NCBI GenBank assembly: GCA_964523795.1
Contig: CAZGAO010000006.1
Coordinates: 39,041-103,040, forward strand
DNA length: 64,000 nucleotides
Source: SABY01 sp964523795
Lineage (GTDB): Bacteria; Bacteroidota; Bacteroidia; Bacteroidales; 4484-276
Reading direction: 5' to 3'
In this document: piece by piece, positions 45,150 to 53,998 of the stretch
Numbering within the stretch: position 1 is the stretch's first letter
Layout of the letters: every line of letters starts with the position of its first letter
The notes under the pieces: model-generated
What the model was told of the DNA's origin: nothing
What the model saw: only the letters and a program-made list of their open reading frames with translations
Database searches by the model: none
Program-made: the position numbers and the translations under genes

Positions 45150-45574
45150 ATGCCCTCCAAGCAATTCAAAGCCTTTTTTAAAACCTATTCCGAAAAAATC
45201 AAGGATAAGGATTGCATGGAAAAATCCTATGAGGTACTGGATGAATATCCATTATTACCCAGTCAGGCTATTTATGTAGTAAACTGGAAGGAATTTAAAA
45301 TCGGCTAACAAAAAGGCATCGACAAACTGCTTGGCTATTCAAAAGAGAAATTTAACCACGACCTGCTTGTGGAGTTTTATCACCCTGACGATATCCAACG
45401 CTATGTTTACCTCGTTAAATTAAAGGAAGGCCTCAACAGCAAAACCATTGCAAAAAAAAATAACAATTGAGCAGCCTCACCGTGGATACCCATCGCCGCA
45501 ATGCGCTGGCAAAAACTGAATGCAAAAATATTGTAGAGCTTGTGCAAATGGCGATAAAGATGGGGATTATCTGA
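45150..45574 (+). pseudogene. Remnant of a PAS-LuxR transcriptional regulator
   Basis: The frame from ATG 45150 encodes a normal-looking N-terminus (...CMEKSYEVLDEYPLLPSQAIYVVNWKEFKIG), then TAA at 45306-45308, then in the same frame a PAS-like stretch (KGIDKLLGYSKEKF, VEFYHPDDIQRY). It jumps directly to EGLNSKTIAKK of a LuxR helix-turn-helix, so the middle is deleted. After an A9 run the frame shifts, and LSSLTVDTHRRNALAK and NIVELVQMAIKMGII follow to a TGA at 45572-45574. One nonsense codon, one deletion and one frameshift mean it is certainly dead. Confidence 0.75.
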
Positions 45575-45611
45575 TTTCATGGTTTCATTCAGACATCCCA
45601 GATCGATACAT

Positions 45612-45639
45612 AAAAAACCCATAACCTTTCAATTATGGG
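45612..45639 (-). terminator. Terminator for the FG-GAP protein gene
   Basis: CCCATAA (45618-45624) and TTATGGG (45633-45639) form a 7-bp stem; on the - strand it is followed by TTTTTT. It lies 28 nt beyond the stop of the gene at 45668. Confidence 0.75.
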
Positions 45640-45667
45640 GTCAGCCTTGCCCAAAATATCCAGCCGT

Positions 45668-47377
45668 TTAATATTTGATTATTTTTTTATTCAATGATTT
45701 TTCGCCTGCCTGAATATTTAAACTATAAATACCTGACGGGAACTGCGAAATGTCAAGGGTGAATTTCGATCCCTGAAATGTAGTATTTATAATTATTTTT
45801 CCTGTAAAGTCAGCCACCTTCAGGTTGCCGCCATTATTATGGTTGAGGTCAACCGTTAGCACATCGTTGGCCGGATTAGGATAAACAGCAATAGTTTCCG
45901 TGGTTTTTTCAAACACATTCGACACAAGAACATAATAACATGCAGAAGTATCCGTACACATTCCGTTTTCAGTAATTTCGACTGCATAATTTCCGGTGGC
46001 ATCCGGTGTAAAAGATTGTGCTGTCTGTTCCGGAATAGTTTCAAAACCGGCATCACAATCCAGCCATTGGTATTCGGCACCTTCGGCAAGGGCTGTTAGT
46101 GTAGCATCAGCAAAAGTTACTTCCGTATTAATTTCATCATAAAATGACAATGTTATGTTTGCCAGCGTATCGCAGCCAGCATTGGCGATAAAGGTACCGG
46201 GTAGTGTTTGCCATGCATTTTCAAGGAATAGGCTATCGCCAAAACATAGCGTTGTTTCCACATTAATATATTGTGGTTGGTCGTATAGAAAAACCTGGTC
46301 GCCGTTATCGGAGGAGAACCTGCCAAGGTAAATATCCTGCAAACCGTCATTATTGATGTCGTCAACGGCAAGATCATGGGTGCTGGCGGACATTTCAAAA
46401 TCCTGCATGATAAAATTACCAGGGTTTTCAGTGTCGTTCAACCAGATTTGCCGGTCGCTAATAATATCCACATGATTATCAAAGTTGATGTCCTTCAAGA
46501 TTACATCGGCATAAAATTCAGTGGCCTCGTGCAGAGAATCGCCTGGCAAAAAGTTTCCAAAACCGTCATTAATCCAGAAATGTATGGGGCCATGAAAAGG
46601 TGCGATGGCAATATCCATATCGCCATCGGAGTCGATATCACCCGACCCGACACCATCACATCCATAGGCCAGCTCCTGCCCCGAATCCATAAACTGCCCT
46701 GTTCCATCGTTGATAAAATATTTCCCGACAAAACCGGAACCTCCGCTTCTTACCAGCACGGCATCCAGGTCATTGTCACCATCAAAGTCGGCAAGGGTAA
46801 CATCTTCGGGCGAACTTGCAGACAAATTGGTTTGTCCGTTGCTGTAAAAGTTGCCGTTGCCATCGTTCAGCATAATGCTAATTACGCCATGGGGAAAGAA
46901 AATATCGGTATAGCCGTCACCATTCAAATCGCCAACTGCAAATTCGTACCCGCTGGTATTGTTAAGAATAGTACCTTTTTGCGTGAAGTTACCTGTTCCG
47001 TTATTTTGCCATATTTCCATTCCGTTTCCCAGAGATGAATTAAATGGCGCGGTTATAAAATCCCAGTCTCCATCGTTTTCGATATCCAATACTTCAACCC
47101 CAAACCTCCAGCTGTCGTTTCCATAATTTATAGCTGTTGTATCAAAAGTACCATCACCATTGTTGAAATAGATTTCGATGGCATCGTAGGCATGAATGCA
47201 AACGGCATCTTTCCATCCGTCACCATCGAAATCGGCCAGGGAAACGCAGAATGTTTCACTCGCAATACCAATGTCGCCTTGCGACAGGGTAAAGTTCACA
47301 CAATTTGTTTGTGCGTTAAGGATTAATGTGCCGAATATCAGCCCTAATACCATTGCAGTGATCTTGAAATTTTTCAT
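45668..47377 (-). CDS. FG-GAP/VCBS repeat protein with T9SS type A sorting domain
   Basis: A 569-residue secreted protein with a signal peptide ending LILNAQ. About seven FG-GAP/VCBS-type blades (about 40-370) carry calcium-binding loops such as ADFDGDGWKD, GDLNGDGYTD, ADFDGDNDLD, GDIDSDGDMD and DINNDGLQD, so a beta-propeller is expected. A spacer with two paired cysteines (CDTL, CDAGFE, CTDTSACYY) precedes the type IX sorting domain (about 490-569: VYPNPANDVLTVDL, FPSGIYSLNIQ, KKIIKY). It should be exported through T9SS and anchored or released at the surface. The ligand is unknown. Confidence 0.92.
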   Translation of the reverse strand: MKNFKITAMVLGLIFGTLILNAQTNCVNFTLSQGDIGIASETFCVSLADFDGDGWKDAVCIHAYDAIEIYFNNGDGTFDTTAINYGNDSWRFGVEVLDIENDGDWDFITAPFNSSLGNGMEIWQNNGTGNFTQKGTILNNTSGYEFAVGDLNGDGYTDIFFPHGVISIMLNDGNGNFYSNGQTNLSASSPEDVTLADFDGDNDLDAVLVRSGGSGFVGKYFINDGTGQFMDSGQELAYGCDGVGSGDIDSDGDMDIAIAPFHGPIHFWINDGFGNFLPGDSLHEATEFYADVILKDINFDNHVDIISDRQIWLNDTENPGNFIMQDFEMSASTHDLAVDDINNDGLQDIYLGRFSSDNGDQVFLYDQPQYINVETTLCFGDSLFLENAWQTLPGTFIANAGCDTLANITLSFYDEINTEVTFADATLTALAEGAEYQWLDCDAGFETIPEQTAQSFTPDATGNYAVEITENGMCTDTSACYYVLVSNVFEKTTETIAVYPNPANDVLTVDLNHNNGGNLKVADFTGKIIINTTFQGSKFTLDISQFPSGIYSLNIQAGEKSLNKKIIKY

Positions 47378-47613
47378 CTTTTTTCGTAATTTAGATTTAT
47401 AATTAAATTTTACTGTATCTGTTTTGATTCAAAAAAAAATCGCAAAGTCTATTAACTGATTTTCTAACATACAGACAAAAATACTGTATTATTTATTATA
47501 CCAGAACTTTTGATTTGGCTATTTTTTTTCAAATAGTAAATCATTGCTCTCCGGGGAAAAGTATTATTCCATTTGAAGATTCTTCGCTTCACTATAAAAC
47601 TCCCGGCTATTTA

Positions 47614-47766
47614 GTGTCCGTCTTTAAAGTAACACTTAGAAAAATATACGATTTCAGATTAACGATTTCAGATTTAAGATGTAGGTGATATTCAATACAA
47701 TCTTAAATCTCCGATCTTAAATCATCAATCTTAAATAAAATAATTATTGACTTTATGGACAGGCAC
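47614..47766. mobile_element. Short non-autonomous element (MITE-like), copy A
   Basis: A 153-bp element flanked by the direct repeat TATTTA (47608-47613 and 47767-47772). The left end GTGTCCGTCTTTAAAGTAA and the inverse of the right end GTGCCTGTCCATAAAGTCA form terminal inverted repeats. The interior is AT-rich with repeated ATCTTAAATC/GATTTCAGATT motifs. No transposase is encoded. About 80 nt of its left end match copy C in inverse orientation. Confidence 0.7.
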
Positions 47767-48139
47767 TATTTAGGCCTCTGGTTAAGGTGAGAAAACACTA
47801 ATTTTGCCAATACAAATTTATTGTACTACCCAGCCTGCTGTTAATTATATAACACAAATATTAACAATCTTTTAACAGAATATAGGCCAATATACTCAAT
47901 ATTGAGTATTGCATAAAGTGGATTTCGCAAGTGTGTTTGTGCTGCTTGCCTTTTTCCTTGGCGAGTTTTGGTTCCGTAAATTTAACTCCAAAAAGTTTTA
48001 TCGCTGGGTATATATTTTGATTGGGGCAGGGCTGATTGTAAAAGTGATTACCGGGTAAATTGAGCGATTCTAAGTACGCTAATTTAGACAAGGATAAAGG
48101 GAAATAGTTATTGATTGGTAATTCAAAGACTCCCAATTC
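47767..48139 (+). pseudogene. Possible C-terminal fragment of a membrane protein (47918-48058)
   Basis: Most of this stretch is plain AT-rich DNA. In one + frame, after a TGA at about 47903, codons 47918-48058 encode VDFASVFVLLAFFLGEFWF and FYRWVYILIGAGLIVKVITG, which read like the last two membrane segments of a transporter (for example a TauE/SafE-type permease). No start or upstream part is visible. It could be chance hydrophobic sequence. Confidence 0.25.
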
Positions 48140-51100
48140 CTATTCCTGGCTATTTCCTGAACCTTTCTTTTTTGAGAGCAAACCCAAAATCCCGGTAATC
48201 GAGGCAATTATACCTCCAATAATTATAAATACCTGGTTGATGTTGTCGAGGAAGTCCTGATTAGCCATTGCGATAAAAATGAACAAGGCGGCAATAATCA
48301 AAATTAGTGTAAACTTATATCCCTTCCAGGTTCCTGATGTCTTGATCATTTTACTTTCGAGTGTTGATACGTTTTCTTTAATCGACCCGGACATCAAATA
48401 TTGTCGGAAACTATAATTCATAAGTATTATTTTATCGCACTTTTTAACGAGGATACCTTTTTGTAAAAGCCCAAATATGGCCGCTGTATTTTTTTGATTC
48501 ATAATCAAATCATCAGCCAAATCGTAGAGCACATATTTTTCTTCATCCGTGCAGGCATCCACAATATCCTGGTAATAGCTGTCGGCTATGCTGTTAATTT
48601 TGGCAATAACGAATTCCTCAGGGTTTTCAATTTTGTGTTCCTCGAAATACTTTTTATCAAATTTCTCGAATGCCACGGTGAATTGCCCCAGATAATCGCT
48701 GGCTGTAAGTTCCGCTTCGATTAGCTTCTGGATTTCCATTTTTTCCTGTGATCTATTGCAGGCTTTATCTTCATCTTTCCATGAATAGTTGTATCGTACT
48801 GGCAGGTAGTTAATGATAAGATGGGTAGCCAGCCGCGAAAATTTACTTAGAATTTTCAAACAAAACGCGCATTCGATTTCATCGTGATTTACCGTATCGC
48901 CTGTGAGCTTCGATTTATCGGTGATGTTTTTATAATACTCAATAATTTTATCGGGATGAGCTTGCGATAGAATTATCAAACGGATATCTGTCCGGTTGAT
49001 TAAGGATCTCAGGATGTCAAGTTTTTGCATGAATAAATCGGGTTCATCAAAACGTCTGTCAAACTGATCGATGAACACCGTGAGTGCTTCGGAGGATTCC
49101 CCTGGGTTCTTTTTATCATTGCCTTTATCGCAAACAGGTTTAGCATTATCGATCAAAGTTAGCGATTGATTCATCATTGTTTCATCAGACCAGTCAAGAT
49201 AAATGTAAGCTTTGATGTCGTCTTTGATGTCGTCTTTTAGTGAAATGGTTTCATCTTTCGCACTTAGCTTTGCGATAAAAACATCCTTGTTAGCCAGCCT
49301 TTGATGCCGAATAGTTTCACCAAATGCTTCGTGCGAATATTTCTGAACTACATCAAGGCTGTACAAATTCCGAATACCAAAGCAGATGAGGTGGTATATA
49401 ATGTAGGGAACAAAAAGCATGAGCACCCAAAAGGCCAGGTTCCATAAAACCCACTTTTGGCCTTTAAATGCTTCACCATGAAAGGGAGTTAAAAAATTGA
49501 GTTCATCCACCTGCCCAACAATCCATCGGGAGGTCAATTTTTTAAAACCCGGGTCTTCGGTCTGGCTCTGATATTTCAAAGCCAAAGAACCCTGAGTGTA
49601 TTTTGTCCAAGATTTATTGCTATTGCGCTGGCCATCGAAAGCGAGATATTTATTCTCGATCACCTCATTATCGTAATAAGGCCTTAGAAAAACAATTAAA
49701 GAATCAAATTTGGGGTAAGTGGTTTTTTTTATATCCATAAATGCGGGGGGGATGGCTTTTTCGGAATAATTAAGATTATTGAGAAAACTGGTATAAATAC
49801 CCCTGTCCTTACGACTTTTCAAAATGGAATCTCTTTGCCAGGTTTCCGAAATCTGGGAGGTGTAATATTTGTTCCAATCTGCATTTCGGTTTTCTCTTTT
49901 CTTCATCAAGTCAACCTGGTTATGGCGCAGCCGTATTTCCGATTCAACGTTATATCCAATTTCGTAAAATTTTAAACTGGGCAGGATGGCAAATACGGTG
50001 GCTATGGTCATTATAAAAAGCACATAATCCCGGATAAATGAAGTATTGAATTTGATGCTAAAGTTTTCGAGTTTGTTTCTACATAAAAAGTAAGCATTAT
50101 CAAGCACAATAATTAGCACAGTTTGATAATATATCACGGTGAATATTCCGCTGGGATTTAAAGCATTAAAAACACCAATATCCAAAAATACCAGAAAACC
50201 TAAGTTAATTCCTGTGAACCATTTTCTTCGTTTTATTTTGAATTTATTGTGATTGAGTACCCGGTATGCGAAAGTAAACAAGATAATTTCGAGTGAGTAA
50301 ATTATGAAAATGGATGTTGGTTTATCTATTTGTGATAAAAGCAGGGCGGTGCAAAAAGCAACAATGAGAAAGCTCCAAAACAAAAATTTATAATGGTTTT
50401 GATGATGGATTTTCGGTCGGCTTAGGTGCAAAATTAGATTCTTAGAAAGCTTCCATTGCAGCTTTTGCTCCACAATCAAAAGTATAATTACCTGTGCGAA
50501 AATAAAGAGAAAAAAACCACCCAGCATGACCAGGGTAAGGGTAATAACTTCGGCGTGGAAGGATGTGTCGGCTTGCCGGTTGTAAAACGTAACAAGGTAG
50601 AGCGGCAAGTGGCCGATGGGATGAATGTGCAAACGGTGCTGGTGGTTGTAGTAATTTGCATAAATAGCTTTGCTGGTTCGGCTGTAAATGGCCGATTTTA
50701 AATAGGGGTTGTCGTTGCATTCGCTGATGAAGTTTTCCATCATATTACGGTTTTTGTCGGAATGAAACCACACTTCCCCGGATTCATCAATGATGCAGAA
50801 GCCGTAATTTTTAGGAATAATCGGATCGATGATGGAATAAAACCGGGAGCTTAACGCAATAACCGAATCTTTGCTTGTGCTTACCATCGAGAGTGCCACC
50901 TTGTGATTGCCGGAGGTATAGGCCAGTATAGATTCCAGTCTAAACTTGCGGGTGCTATCGGAGGGCTGGAACCATTCATCACTTTTCTTAAAATAATCAC
51001 GGTTTTTAAAATCGGACATGGTGCCGATGCTTTTCAAGGGGGTCAAATATGCTGATTGCTTTCCTTCTTTGTTTATCCAAAAAAGGTAATCGGCAAATTT

Positions 51101-52471
51101 GTATATCGATAAATATCCCGCACTATCTTTTAATTTCTCCAGGATATTGTTAACAACAGGCCCACTGGGAAATTTTGATTTGTTATCGAAATCAAAAGAA
51201 CCACTTATCAAATCAAGCGCAATCAGTTGATCAATCCCGGCATCTATTTCTCCGTTTAGCGAATCGCAAATAGCATCCGATAGGTTCTTTAGCCGCTTAT
51301 CGGTGCTTTGCAAACTGGCTGTATTTTGGCTCGCAAAAAGAAAAACCAGGGTGATAAGCGCAGATCCCAACAAAACGGCCAGTGCCGAATTGATAATGGT
51401 TGGCGTGTCGAGATGTTCGGTTTTCGACATCACCTTTAGTTTAAGCAAAGGCATGCCCAGCATAAGGAGAATAAGCCCCAGCGAAAGCACAATGAGCACC
51501 CAGGGCGAAATACTGTGTTGGGCAAGATTGTAGTTTGCCGCATTCATCAAACCACAAAGAAACCACTCCTGATTATCGATGATTACCGGCTTGAAGAATA
51601 ATTTGTACTCCTGATTAGAAATCGTAAAATCTAAAAACTCACCGGAAAAAACATGGGTAGGTATCGCACCATCCTTTGTCGGGATAAGCAATTCGTCATG
51701 CCGGAGCAAATTATCTATTTGTTTATTTCCACTGCTGTTTTTGGAATCGCCATCCTTACTTTTAATCGACCCTAACAAAAGATCGGAATCCAGCGTAGAA
51801 TAAACTATTTCGTTGTTTTTTACCACAAAAAAGTCATTAAAAACATCATCTCGCTCAAAACCCTTAATCAAACCGCTATACTTCGTTCGGAAATAAATAG
51901 AGTCAGAGCCGCTGAATAAGGAATCGCCCTTTATTACAATCGGGTCGAAATATAAATAGGTGTGTGATTCGGGATGCTGGCCTAGATGATCCTTTTTGCT
52001 TTCCGGGTAAACATATTCCTCGCCCTGATCAAAGAAAAATTTAATACCTAAAGCCTCAATATTCTCGTTAGGACTTTTTGTAAATAAAGTGCTGTTTCCA
52101 TTTTCAAACAATTCGGGTAGTAATGTGTCAACCATGGCTTTCCGGGTGGCTGCGTCTCCATTTTTTTTTAAGGCCAGGTAATTTTTGTAAGCCTTATAAA
52201 ATGTGGAACCCTTGACGCTGTTTAACTTTTTTACGTCCTGCAAAATCCGAGATACTACTTCATTTGTGCTGGATTGATTACTTTTAATTTTGTTATTGAT
52301 GTTATCACCCATTTGATCCAATACCCTGAATCGTGTGGATATAATACGACCTTCCTGTTTTGGAATATGGTATTCGAGGTAGAAAATATAGCAGAGTACG
52401 AGGATTGATAGTGTGCCAATAATTATCCAGAAATTGGTCGAAGATCCTAATGATTTTAATTTTCCTTGCAT
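48140..52471 (-). CDS. Giant membrane protein with two Cache-like ectodomains and a degenerate NTPase-like cytoplasmic domain
   Basis: I do not recognise this 1443-residue protein as a named family. Predicted order: membrane helix 14-32, ectodomain A 34-320, helices 321-343 and 359-380, ectodomain B 381-640, six helices 641-830, ectodomain C 831-1005, helix 1006-1031, cytoplasmic region 1032-1386, two helices 1387-1402 and 1412-1432, Lys-rich tail. Ectodomain B looks like a double Cache sensor (DYLFWINKEGKQ, KNRDYFK, YGFCIIDESGEVWFHSD). The cytoplasmic region has a Walker-B-like LTVFIDQFDRRFD (near 1130), then LIILSQAH like a sensor-1 strand, and a winged-helix-like DLADDLIMNQKNTAAIFGLLQKGIL (near 1317). 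Where a P-loop is expected the sequence is VFIAKLSAKDE, without the glycines. The gene is transcribed after rex but separated from it by a mobile element. Confidence 0.75.
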   Translation of the reverse strand: MQGKLKSLGSSTNFWIIIGTLSILVLCYIFYLEYHIPKQEGRIISTRFRVLDQMGDNINNKIKSNQSSTNEVVSRILQDVKKLNSVKGSTFYKAYKNYLALKKNGDAATRKAMVDTLLPELFENGNSTLFTKSPNENIEALGIKFFFDQGEEYVYPESKKDHLGQHPESHTYLYFDPIVIKGDSLFSGSDSIYFRTKYSGLIKGFERDDVFNDFFVVKNNEIVYSTLDSDLLLGSIKSKDGDSKNSSGNKQIDNLLRHDELLIPTKDGAIPTHVFSGEFLDFTISNQEYKLFFKPVIIDNQEWFLCGLMNAANYNLAQHSISPWVLIVLSLGLILLMLGMPLLKLKVMSKTEHLDTPTIINSALAVLLGSALITLVFLFASQNTASLQSTDKRLKNLSDAICDSLNGEIDAGIDQLIALDLISGSFDFDNKSKFPSGPVVNNILEKLKDSAGYLSIYKFADYLFWINKEGKQSAYLTPLKSIGTMSDFKNRDYFKKSDEWFQPSDSTRKFRLESILAYTSGNHKVALSMVSTSKDSVIALSSRFYSIIDPIIPKNYGFCIIDESGEVWFHSDKNRNMMENFISECNDNPYLKSAIYSRTSKAIYANYYNHQHRLHIHPIGHLPLYLVTFYNRQADTSFHAEVITLTLVMLGGFFLFIFAQVIILLIVEQKLQWKLSKNLILHLSRPKIHHQNHYKFLFWSFLIVAFCTALLLSQIDKPTSIFIIYSLEIILFTFAYRVLNHNKFKIKRRKWFTGINLGFLVFLDIGVFNALNPSGIFTVIYYQTVLIIVLDNAYFLCRNKLENFSIKFNTSFIRDYVLFIMTIATVFAILPSLKFYEIGYNVESEIRLRHNQVDLMKKRENRNADWNKYYTSQISETWQRDSILKSRKDRGIYTSFLNNLNYSEKAIPPAFMDIKKTTYPKFDSLIVFLRPYYDNEVIENKYLAFDGQRNSNKSWTKYTQGSLALKYQSQTEDPGFKKLTSRWIVGQVDELNFLTPFHGEAFKGQKWVLWNLAFWVLMLFVPYIIYHLICFGIRNLYSLDVVQKYSHEAFGETIRHQRLANKDVFIAKLSAKDETISLKDDIKDDIKAYIYLDWSDETMMNQSLTLIDNAKPVCDKGNDKKNPGESSEALTVFIDQFDRRFDEPDLFMQKLDILRSLINRTDIRLIILSQAHPDKIIEYYKNITDKSKLTGDTVNHDEIECAFCLKILSKFSRLATHLIINYLPVRYNYSWKDEDKACNRSQEKMEIQKLIEAELTASDYLGQFTVAFEKFDKKYFEEHKIENPEEFVIAKINSIADSYYQDIVDACTDEEKYVLYDLADDLIMNQKNTAAIFGLLQKGILVKKCDKIILMNYSFRQYLMSGSIKENVSTLESKMIKTSGTWKGYKFTLILIIAALFIFIAMANQDFLDNINQVFIIIGGIIASITGILGLLSKKKGSGNSQE

Positions 52472-52654
52472 GACATCAAAATTTAGGTTTGATAATACGG
52501 AGCTTGAAAAATCTGATACCGACTATAATTCACCACAAATTTAAGAAAAATAATATGGGTGAGATTTCATATTGAATGATTAACAATATTTATAAAAACA
52601 AATCAGCTTGCCTCCAGACGGAGTACTTCACTATGAAAATCAAAGTACTAATTA

Positions 52655-52855
52655 GTGCCTGTCTTTTTAGTAAGGTATTTGAATTATGAATTGCCTTGCC
52701 CTTTAGGGCGAGGATTTAATGGCTAAGGTGAAAATCCCCCGCGATTTCGCCACGCCTGCGGCGTGGCGAAATCGCGGGGCGGACATCTTCAAACTCATTT
52801 TTCCCCGGGTTTTAACCCGGGGCAATTCAAAAACTACGACTTTATGGACATGCCC
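52655..52855. mobile_element. Short non-autonomous element (MITE-like), copy B, with three hairpins
   Basis: A 201-bp element with ends related to copy A (left GTGCCTGTCTTTTTAGTAA, right inverse GGGCATGTCCATAAAGTC) and near-identical flanks TAATTA (52649-52654) and TAATCA (52856-52861). Inside GAATTGCC (52688-52695) and GGCAATTC (52821-52828) lie three hairpins: 52694-52713; a perfect 20-bp stem with 3-nt loop at 52737-52779; and CCCCGGGTT/AACCCGGGG at 52803-52822. The interior is GC-rich, unlike copies A and C. Confidence 0.7.
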
Positions 52856-52883
52856 TAATCAGTGTCAGCTTTATCGCTTGCTA

Positions 52884-53504
52884 CTATTCCCCTCCCGAAA
52901 AATAAGCCAGCTTTATCAGTACGCTTATCATGTCGTATTCTTCTAAGTGGATATGTTCGGGCAGGTTAAGACGAGTGGGCGTAAGGTTCATAATTCCGCG
53001 AATGCCCAGGGCATCGAAAAGAGGGATATAGTTTTCGGCATCTTCGTCCATATCAGCCAGGATGGCCAGTGTGATTTTTTCTTTTTCGATGACATTTGCG
53101 ATTTCGCCCATCGAGTAGCAGGGCACCTCATAAAACTTTTGGCCGATGGATTTTCCTGAGGAATCGAAGATGGCTTTTACATTCAGAGGAGTAAAATCTT
53201 TTGCGAGGATTTCGAGCACCGCTCTGCCGGTGTGGCCAAAGCCGATGATGCAGGCTGTTTTTCGGCCTTCGCACTCCAGGCTCTCCGATATTTTTACAAT
53301 CAATTTTTGCACATCGTAGCCCTTGCTGTGGCTTCCGCTAAGCCCCATCAACATTAGGTCGCGGCGCACATGCGCAGGGTTTATCCGTAGCAGGCGTGCC
53401 AGATCTTTGGAGAAGATATGGGGTTTTTCGAGGTATTGATAACGCATGAGCAAACGCCGGTAATTGCTGAGGCGTTCCACGGTTTTTTGCGGAAGTTTCT
53501 TCAT
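52884..53504 (-). CDS. rex: Redox-sensing transcriptional repressor Rex
   Basis: Senses the NADH/NAD+ ratio and represses fermentation and respiration genes. The 206-residue protein has an N-terminal winged helix (LPQKTVERLSNYRRLLMRY, SKDLARLLRINPAHVRRDLMLMG) and a Rossmann domain with IIGFGHTGRAVLEIL (GxGxxG kept, His at the usual Asn/Leu position). KAIFDSSG and GIMNLTPTRLNLPEHIHLEE (about 170-190) complete it; the C-terminal swapped helix ends VLIKLAYFSGGE. All main features are intact. A 77-residue Cys protein gene is just upstream, 7 nt apart, and is probably cotranscribed. Confidence 0.95.
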   Translation of the reverse strand: MKKLPQKTVERLSNYRRLLMRYQYLEKPHIFSKDLARLLRINPAHVRRDLMLMGLSGSHSKGYDVQKLIVKISESLECEGRKTACIIGFGHTGRAVLEILAKDFTPLNVKAIFDSSGKSIGQKFYEVPCYSMGEIANVIEKEKITLAILADMDEDAENYIPLFDALGIRGIMNLTPTRLNLPEHIHLEEYDMISVLIKLAYFSGGE

Positions 53505-53511
53505 TTTTGTG

Positions 53512-53745
53512 CTAGGCCTGGCTTTGTTTTGCGTTTATTGCTTTCCGTGGATCCATCCAATCATTGGCCACCAGGCCAATATCGCCAATGCGGTAACCTT
53601 TGGCATTGCGCCCGGTTTTTACAATGTGCTGACCCTCGCAGGCACTTATGCCTGTCCATTTGCAGTTGCGGCAATGGTTAAGTCCGTTAATTTGAACGCC
53701 CCAGCATTCGGTGTGCGAAAGTTTTGAAGTATCGATATGTTTCAT
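53512..53745 (-). CDS. Small Cys-containing protein of unknown function
   Basis: A 77-residue protein without a signal peptide. Four cysteines (Cys14, Cys25, Cys28, Cys36) sit in ECWGVQINGLNHCRNCKWTG and SACEG, a pattern that could hold zinc or an iron-sulfur cluster. The basic C-terminus has GYRIGDIGLVANDWMDPRKA. It lies 7 nt upstream of rex on the same strand, so it could feed metal or redox information into the same regulon. No domain name is recognised. Confidence 0.65.
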   Translation of the reverse strand: MKHIDTSKLSHTECWGVQINGLNHCRNCKWTGISACEGQHIVKTGRNAKGYRIGDIGLVANDWMDPRKAINAKQSQA

Positions 53746-53998
53746 TTTTTAAAAAATTTCAGCTAAGGTAGAAAAAAACACGGAATTTTAGATCAACACC
53801 TTTTTTATAGGCATTAATTCGTGTAATCGGTGGTGTTTTATTTTGCTGACCACAAATTGCACAGATGGCCACAGATTATTATTTCAAATATTCCAGTCTG
53901 AAAAATCTAACTAAAACATTGGTTTCGAGCCACTCTTCTCTGTGTTAATCTGCGGTATCAGTGGTGTATTATTTTCAAAAAAAATCTGTGGTGCTACG
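53746..53998. repeat. Decayed CACAGATTA-type intergenic repeats
   Basis: Contains CCACAGATTATT (about 53869) facing AATCTGTGG (about 53985) and related GTGTTAATCTG fragments. The same CACAGATTA/TAATCTGTG pair occurs at 63451-63492. No coding potential. Confidence 0.4.

Noticed and set aside
47861..48136. 91-codon frame on the - strand downstream of the giant gene
   Set aside because: No start context, low-complexity composition and no recognisable motif; the opposite strand has a better, though weak, membrane-fragment reading.
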